From: Spizellomyces punctatus DAOM BR117
Taxonomy: Eukaryota > Chytridiomycota > Chytridiomycetes > Spizellomycetales > Spizellomycetaceae
Length of the DNA: 64,000 bases
Direction of reading: 5' to 3'
NCBI RefSeq assembly: GCF_000182565.1
Contig: NW_015971557.1
Coordinates: 62,001 to 126,000, forward strand
Both the position numbers and the translations under genes were made by a program. The notes beneath the pieces are model-generated. The model was not told the DNA's origin, made no database searches, and saw only the letters and a program-made list of their open reading frames with translations. This document shows, piece after piece, positions 1 to 11,899 of this stretch (its first letter is position 1; each line of letters opens with the position of its first letter).

Positions 1-18
1 TACCTAACTTAATAGTCC

Positions 19-1819
<1,801 letters not shown>

Positions 1820-3171
1820 ATTTGTGTCCAGTTGTTGCCGTGTCCTGCAGTTGATGCAACGTGTGCACTTTTACCTATAAAGCGCTGCGTAAGTCAATAC
1901 TTGTGGACACTGGTCGATAAGCTTATTGGGGAACAAGTGCTCCGCAGGCTTCGAGAAGCGGAGCGAACGCAAGATAGATTACGTTAGCAAGAAATGAAAT
2001 CCACGCGCGTCCAACACGCGGATTCAATTTCGTGTTGTTTTCGAGCACAAATTGGACATTAAGTTGTTCTGCATTTAAGACCAAGCTAACAATAGGGGAG
2101 CCACGCTGTTGAGGAACGAGCTGGAAATTCTAGCCATGTGAGCTCATGCGGGGAAGTGTGCGGGGTGGGCAGGAGTTTGCATGTTGGTTATCCAAATGGT
2201 CAACACAAGAACAATCGCCAGTCATCAATGGCTATGCTGTACCCGGCGTGTGGGCGGTAGCATTTGCCAAAGGCGGAGAGGTCCCGGCAATATAACCAAC
2301 ATTGGTTACTCTTAGCTACCAAGATTGATGTACCAATCACGGGATAGTTTGGGGAAGTTCAACTCCTAAAAACTTGAGGTTTTGATCTGTAAGATGTAAA
2401 TGGAAGCGCTGGCTGACAACACCAGGGGTATATACATCTACAGCAGGAGCTGACGCATGGCCACCTAACAAACGTCACTATTGTTTCCATGTCGTTAGGG
2501 TCCTTTCCTTGCTACCCACTGATCGGCTTCAGAAAGGCAAAATTCGGTCTAATGCCTGCCTTGGAGTAGACCTTAGGTACGCATTACAGCTTTCATTGTA
2601 AGGTTCTATTGCCAGAGCAACTGGCTCAAGCTCGATTACTGCCCATTTGTTCTTGTTCACCATCGCTACAAGTAATTCTGTTGTGTTATGCTTGGGCATA
2701 ATGAGGGTAGCTTACATGCTAGCAAAAGTGTCCTCACATTTCATCAAGCTTTGCCTCCTAGCCCTCCGCGCTGCCCCTTTCCCTTTCAATTGACATCCAC
2801 AACGATCCAACATTTGCGAGCTGTGAATGTTGGTCAAGTGTATACTCAAAAGTTACCGTGAACTTTACAATCCAGTAAAGCAGGGAGTCCATGCTTTGTT
2901 TTTCTTTCGCTAAATCGCTGGCGTACAAATAGGTTATGGTCTGCGTAAACATCGCTGCTTTGTATTTTTGCTGCCATGCGGGTTTTGCAGTTACTGATGG
3001 ATGGGTATTTGTGCACTGGTCGGCAAAGAAGTCGGGATTCCGACACCGCATTCACTTTCGCCGCAAGTGTCCGGCATATAAAAAAAGGACTTGGTTGAGC
3101 ATGACTGTAGGCAATCAGACAACGCTTCGCAAGTTTACATACCTCATATAAATCCTGAGCAATTCCTCATT
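1820..3171. other. Divergent intergenic region between kinase and phospholipase genes
   Basis: About 1.35 kb separates the start codons of two divergent genes. Short open frames exist here, but none shows family resemblance or plausible splicing. I expect both promoters here. Apart from the TATA-like site near the right end I see no supported feature. Confidence 0.5.
3075..3086 (+). promoter_or_regulatory. TATA-like element of the phospholipase gene
   Basis: CATATAAAAAAA lies 86 nt upstream of the ATG at 3172. That spacing would put transcription start near 3105-3115 and leave a short leader. Based on motif and distance only. Confidence 0.4.
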
Positions 3172-4649
3172 ATGGCCCCGCTCCACAACATCCTAACGAC
3201 TCTCTTGTTGGGTTCCATCTCGTTGGCCGCGGCGCTTCCAGCGAACATTACTACATCCGCCGTGAATCTTGAAGGTTCCTTTGTTAATGATATCGCAAAA
3301 TGCCCAAGGCTAACGAAGAGAACCAGTGTACCTACCAACGTAGCAGGTCAGTTACATTTGGTCTTTAACATTGAAAATGGATTTACAAATGCTCACATGT
3401 GATCCAGATGTTCGTCCGGATGATTTGAAAGTTGTCCTGGCTCTCGGTGATAGTATCACTGCCGCCTTCGCCGCAAAAGTAGGTTCATGATAGCATCTGT
3501 AGCGTACCAGAGCCTTGCATTAATCATGTGCAATGTTCCCTCAGGGCCACCAAATCACCAAGCCGTTTGAGCTTCTCGATGAGCACCGTGGCCTCTCCTT
3601 CGCAATGGGTGGGGACAAAGGAGCTGTTAGTTTGGCAAACTTCTTCAAGGCCTACGCTCCGGAAGTCAAGGGCCCCTCGACCGGCCAACATCTAGTGACG
3701 GTCTGCTACGGAGGTCTCTGTAATGGACTCAAATACTATCCTGAAGACGGCTTCAACGTCGCCCAAAGCGGAGCCATGGTGGAGAACCTGGACGCGGAAC
3801 TGGATCTTCTGATCACTCAGGTCAAAGCAAACAAGAACGTTGACATCCAAAATGACTGGAAGGTTCGTACATTACATAGCATTGGAAAGTGCGCCATTAG
3901 TCATCTAATTGTTCCATCAAATGCAGTTCTTGAACATCTTGATCGGAGCCAATGACATGTGCCAAGCATGTCCCGGGAGTCTCACCGGCGACAAATACGA
4001 GCAATCTATGCGAGCGATCATTGAGAAGCTTCGTGCCAACTTCCCACGTTTGGTAAGGCCCAGAAAAAGATTCCACTGCCTCTTTCCGTGCTTCTCAACA
4101 GTATTTTCAATTAGATTGTTCACATTCAAACCATCTTCAAAGTGTCCCAGGTGTGGGACATCACAAAGGACATTCCTTACTGCAAAACTATCCGTGCTTT
4201 CGGTCTCAGCATGGTATGCCCTTGCGGCTTCCTTGGTGGCGACACATTTATTGGCGTTGGAGGTCGCCAGATGATGGACAATGCTGCCGATACGTGGAAT
4301 GCGCGCTTGATGAAAATTGCAGCTGACTACAAGGGCAAGTACAATGACTTTGCTGTGGTTGTCGACCCTGCGACTGGAGGAACCCCGGTGGTAAGTCAAA
4401 TCTGAATGAATAAAGATACTTAAAGCGTACTAATGCCAGATGGCCTTTCCATTGCAGAAAAGTTTCGGTCAAGACTTTATTTCCAACATTGACTGTTTCC
4501 ATCCTTCTGTCAATGCCCATCAATTCATCGCCAAGTCGGTTTGGAACAACCTGTTTCTCCCCTCAAACAAGAAAGCCACCACCTATGACACCAAGCGCGA
4601 AACCAGCATCTACTGCCCGACAGAAGCAGACAGGATTCAAGTCTTGTAA
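3172..4649 (+). CDS. Secreted GDSL/SGNH phospholipase B-like lipase
   Basis: Six exons (3172-3346, 3408-3478, 3545-3862, 3927-4052, 4115-4390, 4440-4649) give 391 residues. A hydrophobic signal peptide (LTTLLLGSISLAAALPA) starts the protein. SGNH blocks follow in order: LALGDSITAAF with the nucleophile Ser, NVAQSGA (block II), LIGANDMC with the block III Asn, and IDCFHPSVNAHQF with the catalytic Asp and His (DxxH). Paired cysteines in CQAC, CPC and IDCFH suit an extracellular enzyme. Spacing matches the phospholipase B (PLB1-type) GDSL family, which removes acyl chains from phospholipids. No C-terminal membrane segment is visible, unlike intestinal PLB1, so it is probably secreted. The last intron ends after a clear branch site (TACTAAT). 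All catalytic residues are present. Confidence 0.9.
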
Positions 4650-6047
4650 TGAGAGAATACTCCAAAATCTATGATTAGTGGCTGTCTCGAAATAGCTTTG
4701 TTTACCGTGCTTGTAGGACTTTAATATGTAGAAGCGCCGGTCGCTTAATAATGAACCGCTGTGAATTTTCCGCACGTTGAGCTTTTACTTGCTGTGAATG
4801 GGCGTGATTATCGAGTCAGTAATGGTAGCTCCAGAGCAAACAACTTTACGTCGACTTTTGCCATTGCAGATTTTGCATCCCTTCCCATCGGAAAAATATC
4901 TGGATATGTCAGAGGAAAGAGCAAAAAAGGACTACTCATATCTTGACGTATTCTGTGTCAACGGGAGTGATGTTGAATCCAGGTGATTTGGTTTTGGAGC
5001 AAGCGTCGGATAAAGTTCCGATCGGGTGACTAAGCGACTGGTACGTGGGCTGGCTGACGGACTTGACAAGCCCTGTACCATCCAAATCCCTGGCCAGCAC
5101 CGCCTTTCCATGTTATTGCCTCGACAGTCTTTTGCAAATAGTAGAGTTATGACCATACGTTATTAGTAGCATGAAATCATGGTGGCATTGTGTGATGTGA
5201 ATGGAGTTATTATAGATGAATCTAGTGAAAGTGCCTAGAACCAGAGATGCCTGACGATGCCAGTAAACCTGTGTGGAGAATAGGATGACGCTTCACCTAG
5301 CAGACTCATCATTCTCCACAATTCCCCTCCAAGTCTTACTGAGGCTGCCCTTGGCGCTCTCCCTCTTACATACAAGGGAAACCCTTGATGCCTGCAGGCC
5401 AATCCGGGGCCCGATTCAGGATGGTTCTCAGTAGTACTAACTCAGCTCATTAAGAGGAGAACGCTTTTACCTTTTTCTCCGGAATAACGTAAACTAAAAA
5501 GAGAGAAAATACTCATATTTGACGTACGATGTGTCAGGGGTGACTTTCCATGGCATTGAAATAGTCAGGTGTGAGCTCATCCAGTGCGAGCTCATCCATA
5601 CCGCAGCGCGGCAGTAGGAATGGCAGGGATGAGTTCACGCACACTGGCAGTGTGAGTATGGGAACGCAAGGGTTATGTTTCGGCGAGATCTGTCAGAGAG
5701 AAAGTTCTTTTTTCCTCCATCCATGGTGTTCACGATCTGTTAACTCGCACGAGACAGAGCAGGAAGACCATGGACTAGGGTTGGATGCTCGCCTGCGCCT
5801 GGCAAAGCAAGAAGGTTGTTGGGCTTGAAAGCACCGCCTCCACCACTATACTGAGACATCAGCAAGAGAATCAAACCTTCATCATCTCCTCTCCTCCTTG
5901 GTTTCACTGACAATTCAAGCTCACAGCCCTTTATAAAGAGTGCGCTGGACATTCAGCCCTCATAATCGGTCTCAGATATCACGTCCGCAGTGCTCGCCCA
6001 ACTTCCAGCCCATCGCCATCCAACAGGCTTTGCCGCATTTTTCAAAC
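4650..6047. other. Intergenic region with short duplicated motifs
   Basis: No supported gene in about 1.4 kb. Two imperfect copies of a segment of about 38 nt (4933-4970 and 5509-5545) share CTCATAT, TTGACGTA and TGTGTCA blocks, so a CRE-like TGACGTA is present twice. GAGCTCATCCA is repeated head to tail at 5574-5598. A TATA-like TTTATAAAG near the right end suits the lysyl oxidase promoter. Confidence 0.45.
5931..5939 (+). promoter_or_regulatory. TATA-like element of the lysyl oxidase gene
   Basis: TTTATAAAG lies about 110 nt upstream of the ATG at 6048, similar spacing to the TATA-like site of the phospholipase gene. Motif and distance are the only evidence. Confidence 0.35.
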
Positions 6048-7384
6048 ATGGGCAATTCATTTCCATTGGCAAAGATGCGCTGCCTGCCCATTCTTCTTGG
6101 AGCTTTTTGCATACTCTTTGCTCCTGTATACGGTCAGAACTCTTCAATTGCGGGACCTGGAAGGAACGCTACGGTCGCTGGTCCTGGGGACACCCTTCCT
6201 GACTTCTTCCCTGACGCGGACCACCTACAAAAACATTTGTATATTGACTATGTTGACGCTGCTGAAGACCCCTGCTTGATAAATGAAGGATGCTTGACGG
6301 GAAATGGTAAGTGTTACTTTTCTTTTATCATATGTATTGAAGCGCTCCTCATGTTTGCCTCATGCTCTGCCAGGAACACGGATGTTACTTCGATTTCCAA
6401 GTATGGTTCACAACAATGGCACTGCAGACGCCTTTCTTGGAAAACCACCTGCCGACAGAGACGATCCGAACAATCCCCCATATTGGTAAGACGGATCTCG
6501 TCGCATCCGTACGTTTAAGATTCTCACTACTGTCCATCGCCATTTGGCAATAGGCACTGGGATACATGTCATGAGTGAGCTGCCGTTCGCAATTGAGAAT
6601 CCAAGAATGATGACTGATCTATACTACCGTTACTATTTCTCTGTACAGACATTGGCATTTCACCGCGTACGCAAATTATCGCCTCCTCAGCGCAGATCGT
6701 TCCACCGTGATTCTGAACGGACACAAAAACGGATTTTGTCTCGAAGATGTTGGCTGCGATGAAGACGGTCTTGAACCGTTTTACAATTGCACAAATCAGG
6801 GAGTTACTATGGGATGCCATGATCTTTACGACGAGACGCTACCCTGCCAATGGATCGATAGTAAGTAATCAACATCCTTGAGCGTTATCTTGCCTGAAAT
6901 CAATTATTCTAATTGCATAATTGCACGGTCTATCTGTGAAGTTACTGATCTGCACCTTCAAGCTAACTATACTCCCGAGACGGAATATACTCTTGAGATT
7001 GTGATCAACGAGGAGGGATTCTTTCCCGAAATGTCCACAGCAAATAACGCCGCCTACTCTAGCGTCGTGATTGGGAATGTGCCACCATACACTGGTCCAT
7101 CGCTCGCGGAAGTTCAAGCACCCAACGGACCCGGTTCTCGTGGGAATAGAAGACCGAACAATAACGAATCCGAAGCTGGTAGCGGTGATGCTGCTGGCAC
7201 AGAAGACGGTAGAGGCAATTCTAACGGGATGCGAGGGGCGGGAAGTGGAGCTTCAGCCAGTAGGAACGCTGAATCGGTTACCGCTGCTGCAAGCGCCTCT
7301 ACCAGTGCGAGTGCCGCAAGTGCTACCAGTACCATGTCTCCAAGCCGAGTCCGTCATCGCCGCTGGTTGACAAAGTGGTGGTAA
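6048..7384 (+). CDS. Lysyl oxidase-like copper amine oxidase, secreted
   Basis: Five exons (6048-6306, 6374-6485, 6554-6574, 6649-6860, 6942-7384) give 348 residues; ATG 6075 would shorten the N-terminus by nine. A signal peptide (LPILLGAFCILFAPVYG) is followed by the lysyl oxidase domain: YVDAAEDPCLINEGCL, RFPSMVHNNGTADAFLG, the copper-binding WHWDTCHEHWHF, then CLEDVGC, YNCTNQGVTMGCHDLY and LPCQWIDITDL. LOX enzymes oxidise peptidyl lysine with copper and a lysyl-tyrosyl quinone. Exon 3 is only 21 nt and carries most of the WHWDTCHE segment. The last 90 residues are Gly/Asn- then Ala/Ser/Thr-rich and end in RRWLTKWW; no GPI signal is evident. An oxidase on matrix or cell-wall protein is the likely role; the substrate is unknown. 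Confidence 0.9.
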
Positions 7385-7521
7385 GAAGGGACAGCTCTCT
7401 TTTATAGTGTTCACATCGTTCCAAAGAACCGTGCATGCAGCCTTCATGCATGTTTGGCAATACTATCGCTAGCAATCTCGTTTTCTGCGTCTTCACTTTG
7501 TTTGTAAATTCGAAAGTTGTC

Positions 7522-7527
7522 AATAAA
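7522..7527 (+). terminator. AATAAA polyadenylation signal candidate of the lysyl oxidase gene
   Basis: AATAAA lies 138 nt downstream of the stop codon, in an AT-rich stretch before the next gene. Confidence 0.35.
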
Positions 7528-7740
7528 TTGTACATGTTTTTGGTGTAAGATGCGAGCATCCCTTCGCGTCTGTCAGATATGATCGAGGATCATTAAGGGT
7601 CCGGGCATTTGTCCATTCAGATTGCAGGAAATGTCGCCTAAACGACAAGCGTCCAGCCTCGTCGCTATTTTTTCTTTTCTACATAAACGTTAGCCTTTTC
7701 CGCTTATTCTGGCCAAAACCTTCTTTGTGATTCGAGCATC

Positions 7741-8320
7741 ATGTCAACAACCCAGGCACCTCCAGCAAATGCATCTGCAACGAATGCAGTCTTCCGCGAT
7801 GCCATTCATGCAGAGACGGTGCGAAAAGAGATGAAACGGTACAAAGTATACGAGAACTACATGCTCACGCCCAGTGTTGAGAAAGGTGAGATAGTAATAC
7901 TGGAGTTCAAGGGTGCGAAGTCATTAACTCAACCTCTACGGTCAAGGCCTCGTTGTGACAGAGAAACCAAACCGGGTGTCAATACAAAATATGGAGAAGA
8001 GCCTGGACTTGGATTCTGGAAAGAAACGTACGTAGATCGTGGACATTATGATTTGAAGGAAACGAAATTTACCATCGTTTGGTTTGACTCTTTGTCCTTA
8101 TGCGGGGGCGTTTGAACTGTCTACAGCTGGAATAACTATTGACCACGGCCAGACACTACCAAGAACTACCAACGAAACCTACGGCTGGGATACTGTTCCG
8201 CTGATGCGTAATACGGATAGACGATTCTATCACCCCAAAATCGAGACGGAGATTACAAAAATGTATGGAACCATTATCTCAAGCGGAGGATCGAAAGGAA
8301 AGGTGAAGGAGGCCCAGTGA
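7741..8320 (+). CDS. CFAP144: CFAP144 (FAM183)-like axonemal microtubule inner protein
   Basis: Three exons (7741-7885, 7947-8027, 8127-8320) give 139 residues, near the family's usual length of about 135. The protein runs AETVRKEMKRYKVYENYMLTP, GLVVTEKPN, LPRTTNETYGWDTVPL, NTDRRFYHPK, EITKMY, matching the CFAP144/FAM183 pattern (a KxYxxYxxNP-like start, EKPN, a YGW block, NDRR-FPR and EITK). Family members sit inside doublet microtubules of motile cilia. The unspliced reading frame stops early; only the spliced product restores the conserved C-terminal half. Its presence argues for a flagellated life stage. A cilia-linked NPHP3-like gene follows on the same strand. Confidence 0.8.
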
Positions 8321-8700
8321 GACATTTCAGTAAAGACAAAGATTCTGTTGTAGGGAACAGTTTTAGAGATGCAGATATAGGTAGAGAGCTCGCAGTTTTT
8401 TAGGGTAATTATTAAGAACTAGCGTGTTTTGAGACGACGACTTGTAGAAACGAACAAGTCCACCAGTTGATGATAAATTCGATATTTTTGTTATAGAATC
8501 ACCGGCATGTCTTTTCCAGGATATTTAAAAGTTGATGAGCCTTAACGCACATCGGGGAATTTTGGCCATCGTTATTTCCCGTAAAACGTGTCAAGAAAGA
8601 TATTCTTAGATCTGGGGGGAGATTGAGGGTCTTTACCTGCTGCTATTAACGATCAGCATACATATCTTTGGCCTTCAGAAGTTATGATATTCCGGCCGAT

Positions 8701-11344
8701 ATGGGATGTGGCGCTTCATCTGAGAAGGGCCGTTCAAATACGGTTGTTCCAGCAACTGCCCCTAAGCTTGAAGACAAAGCATTCTCCGGCAATATTGGCC
8801 ATGCGGATCATTCTCGAGAAGTCCTTGCGAAAAATGAAGATGTAAAGCCTACCACTGTGGACCTGAAGCGAGATGTAACTTCCAGCGCACAAATTGATAA
8901 TGCACAGTCTGCCATCACGCCGGACGAAGCACCAGATGCGACCAAGGATACTGCGAGAGCTTCTTGTAATCAACTGCGACATAGCGATCAGTCTGTGAAT
9001 ACACCAGCACACGAGGGAGCCGTTTTCCCTTCGATTAGATTGTTTTTGACATCTGGCCCAGACTTGTATGTACGTATGTCCAGCACCTTTGTTGGCTGGT
9101 AGGCCTCCCAAAGACGTTTAATTCATATACTGACGTACGTAGGCTGAACGCGATGTCTTGGCAAGGGAGGTGTTTCCTGGTCTGGAGCGGGAGGTGCGCA
9201 AGAAAGGCCTGGATGCGTTCACCTTCATCGACTTTCGGTAAGCCTTGATGCGGTAATTCTGTTACCTGGGATTCAATGCTCATGGTGCTGGTTTGTAAAG
9301 GCAAGATCTGCCTCGGTATACCCCAACCGACTCCACAACGCTGCTTCACGCTTTGATGCACATAGAACACTGTCGGCCATATTATATTGGGATAATAGGC
9401 CATTCCTACGGTTGGATACCAGATATGAATGATCCAACCCACATTTCCTCGGCCACATTAGTCAAGTACCCCTGGCTAAGAAAATACGAAGGGGCTTCGA
9501 CAATGGAATTAGAGATGACATACGGCGCTTTGGATCGAGACTTGGTCGGAGATGACTTACAAGCACTTTTTTACATCAAGGCAGGAGAATCTGAGCAACA
9601 TCCGATGAGTGACAATGGCTCGGTTGTGTCGTTGCAAAATGCACAGGAGCAAACCCTAGAGAATGATCGCTTGGAACGATTGAAAGCGCGAATAAAAGCG
9701 GATGCGATAGCAAAAGTGCGAACGTTTGATTCCGCGGAACACCTCGTCGAGCTAATGAGAAAGGATTTGTTAGAATTAACCAGTTCAGCTACATATCTGG
9801 ATCCTCGACTGGCTCTTCAGCATTCATACGCCCTGGCAATGACAGGTTGTCTACCGTATCTACAGATATACTCCCAGCTGGACGAGTTAGTGGAAAGCGG
9901 TATGGGCGAGAACTCGAGCAAATGCCTGATGCTGACAGGACCACCTGGGAGAGGTGTTTCAAGTGTCCTTGCAAATTGGATTATACACCAGAAACAATTG
10001 TCGCAATCGACATCCCACCCGAGGAGGATCGTAATGCATTTTGCTGAATGCAACACAGAGTCCTCTGATCCAGTCAGCATGCTGATGAATATCATGCATG
10101 ACATATACCCTGTCGGCAGGGAACCGGCGTCCCTCCCAGCAACACCCCAGGGAATCTTTTCGGCGTTCCGCTCCATGCTCCAAACTGTTTCAGAACATCT
10201 CATTGTTGTTATATCCTCCCTTCACCTTTTGGAAAATATTTCCAATGCCCATCATTTGTCGTGGATCCCTGACAGCTTGCCACCGAACGTTACCCTCGTT
10301 TTATCTTCCGCCGCCGATAGTGCACCCGCTGTCGCTGCTCGAGCAAGAGGATGGAAGGAAATTTCTGTGAAGTCCCTGACGTGTGCAGAAAAGCAAGACT
10401 TGATCAGCAGTCTGGAGGACAGTAGTGGCGATGCCACCAAAACTCGTCTTTTAGAGGCGATAGCAAGAAATAAGCTAATTGACGATCCCCTGCTCATAAT
10501 CCTCCTCTGCTCACATTTCAACAACCTCCCGGGTGGCCTCTCGGCATCGCTCATACGCACATTTACGATGACCAATATTCACACCATATTGACAACAGTC
10601 TTGGTATCCCTCGAAAAGACTTTCGCCCATCATATCGATACTCTCCTAAACCCACCTACACGAATCCCGAATAATCATGCTTTCAAAGTCAACCTGCCAA
10701 CTCAGACGACGCCTCACCCTCTGGCAGCGACTCTTGCCCTCATCTACGCGACGCACACTGGGATTTACGAGGAAGAAATCCGCGGCATGCTTTGCATATC
10801 CCATCGAAGTTGGGCGGCTATCTTTAATGCCATTGGTCCACTTGTTGTCTCCTCTTCAGGGAGGGTGGTATTCATACATCCCGCAGTTCGAGCCGCCGTT
10901 GAAACACGATATGTGCCGACCAACAGATTGCGGAAAGGAGTATATACCTCTCTTGCAAGGTTTTTCTTTAAAAGAGGAGAATGGGATGTACGAGCAGTCA
11001 AGGAAGTTGCATGGGCGCTCGTACGTGGTGGAGAAGGTCAACATGTGAATTTATGTGGATGGCTCGTTAGGCCAGAAGTTGTCCGACTCTTATTGAGTAA
11101 AGGCGAGTCTGCAACAATGTTTCGGTTGTGGAATGCTGCTGGTGGAATCGGACTGGCTAAAAGACTGTACAGCCGCCTCATGGAGACAAAAGACATGGAT
11201 AAGGATGAAGTCGTTCGGATTTTGATGGATGGCAAGGAGCCTGATTTGTCGCTTTCCGACCATTCCTTCATCTCCACCGAGCTGTTTACAAGTGCAGATC
11301 AGCAACTAATCACACGGTATTTGACCGCATGTGAATCAGGTTGA
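8701..11344 (+). CDS. NPHP3-like DUF4062/NACHT protein with acylated N-terminus and degenerate P-loop
   Basis: Three exons (8701-9069, 9143-9237, 9301-11344) give 835 residues. It starts MGCGASS, a strong N-myristoylation (Gly2) and palmitoylation (Cys3) site. After a low-complexity linker comes a DUF4062-type domain: IRLFLTSGPDLYAERDVLAR, VFPGLEREVRKKG, FTFIDFRQDLPR, ALMHIEHCRPYYIGIIGHSYG, as in nephrocystin-3, TEP1 and NWD1. A NACHT-type NTPase domain follows from about residue 360. Its Walker A is GPPGRGVSS, with Val where Lys is expected, and the Walker B strand LIVVISSLHLLEN lacks the acidic residues. About 300 helical residues follow; the TPR array of animal NPHP3 is absent. A membrane-attached, non-hydrolysing scaffold near the flagellar base is plausible but inferred. 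Confidence 0.8.
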
Positions 11345-11899
11345 TTCAATGCTGGCTTGTTTTATGGAGACATGGTGTACAACTGGGTAGAATATGAAAA
11401 CACCCTTTTTGAACTGCTCTGCTACAGTTTTTATTGATGGCATGAATAATAGCATGATAAAATGTGCAAAGCACGATAGAGTGACTACAGAATGCAGTTG
11501 GTCGCTCCCAGTGCGATATCCACTTACAGTCATAGTTGGCCCTTTATGATGCAGCAGAAGGATGGGCACTGACAATGGAAATATTTTCTTATAAAACGAA
11601 GGAATAATGATCATGTCTCATTCATCATGTGCGAACAAAGCAGTAATCATGCGCTGCAATACTCTTGATGACCAGAGATGCAGCCACCAGCTGAGATTGT
11701 CAATAAAATGTATAAATACTGTCTGTTTCAAAGTCTATTCCATGCATTAAATCATTGAAAGCATCAGCCCCTTCTCTAACAGCATAGTGTATACCCATCA
11801 CAGCGTAAAATATCGAGCTACCCAGTGCATATACAAATAAACAACCCCCAGTCCCTCCATTATCTACAAGCCCTTGCCGCAAACGTTAAAAAATCACGC
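11345..11899. other. Convergent intergenic region (3' ends)
   Basis: The NPHP3-like gene (+) and the giant cytolinker gene (-) converge here. The sequence is AT-rich with TTATTG/TTTATT and AATAAA-like words on both strands, as expected for 3' UTRs. I see no gene. Confidence 0.5.

Noticed and set aside
7254-7384. GPI-anchor signal at the end of the lysyl oxidase
   Set aside because: The Ser/Ala/Thr-rich stretch resembles a GPI linker, but the tail RRWLTKWW is not a hydrophobic GPI signal.
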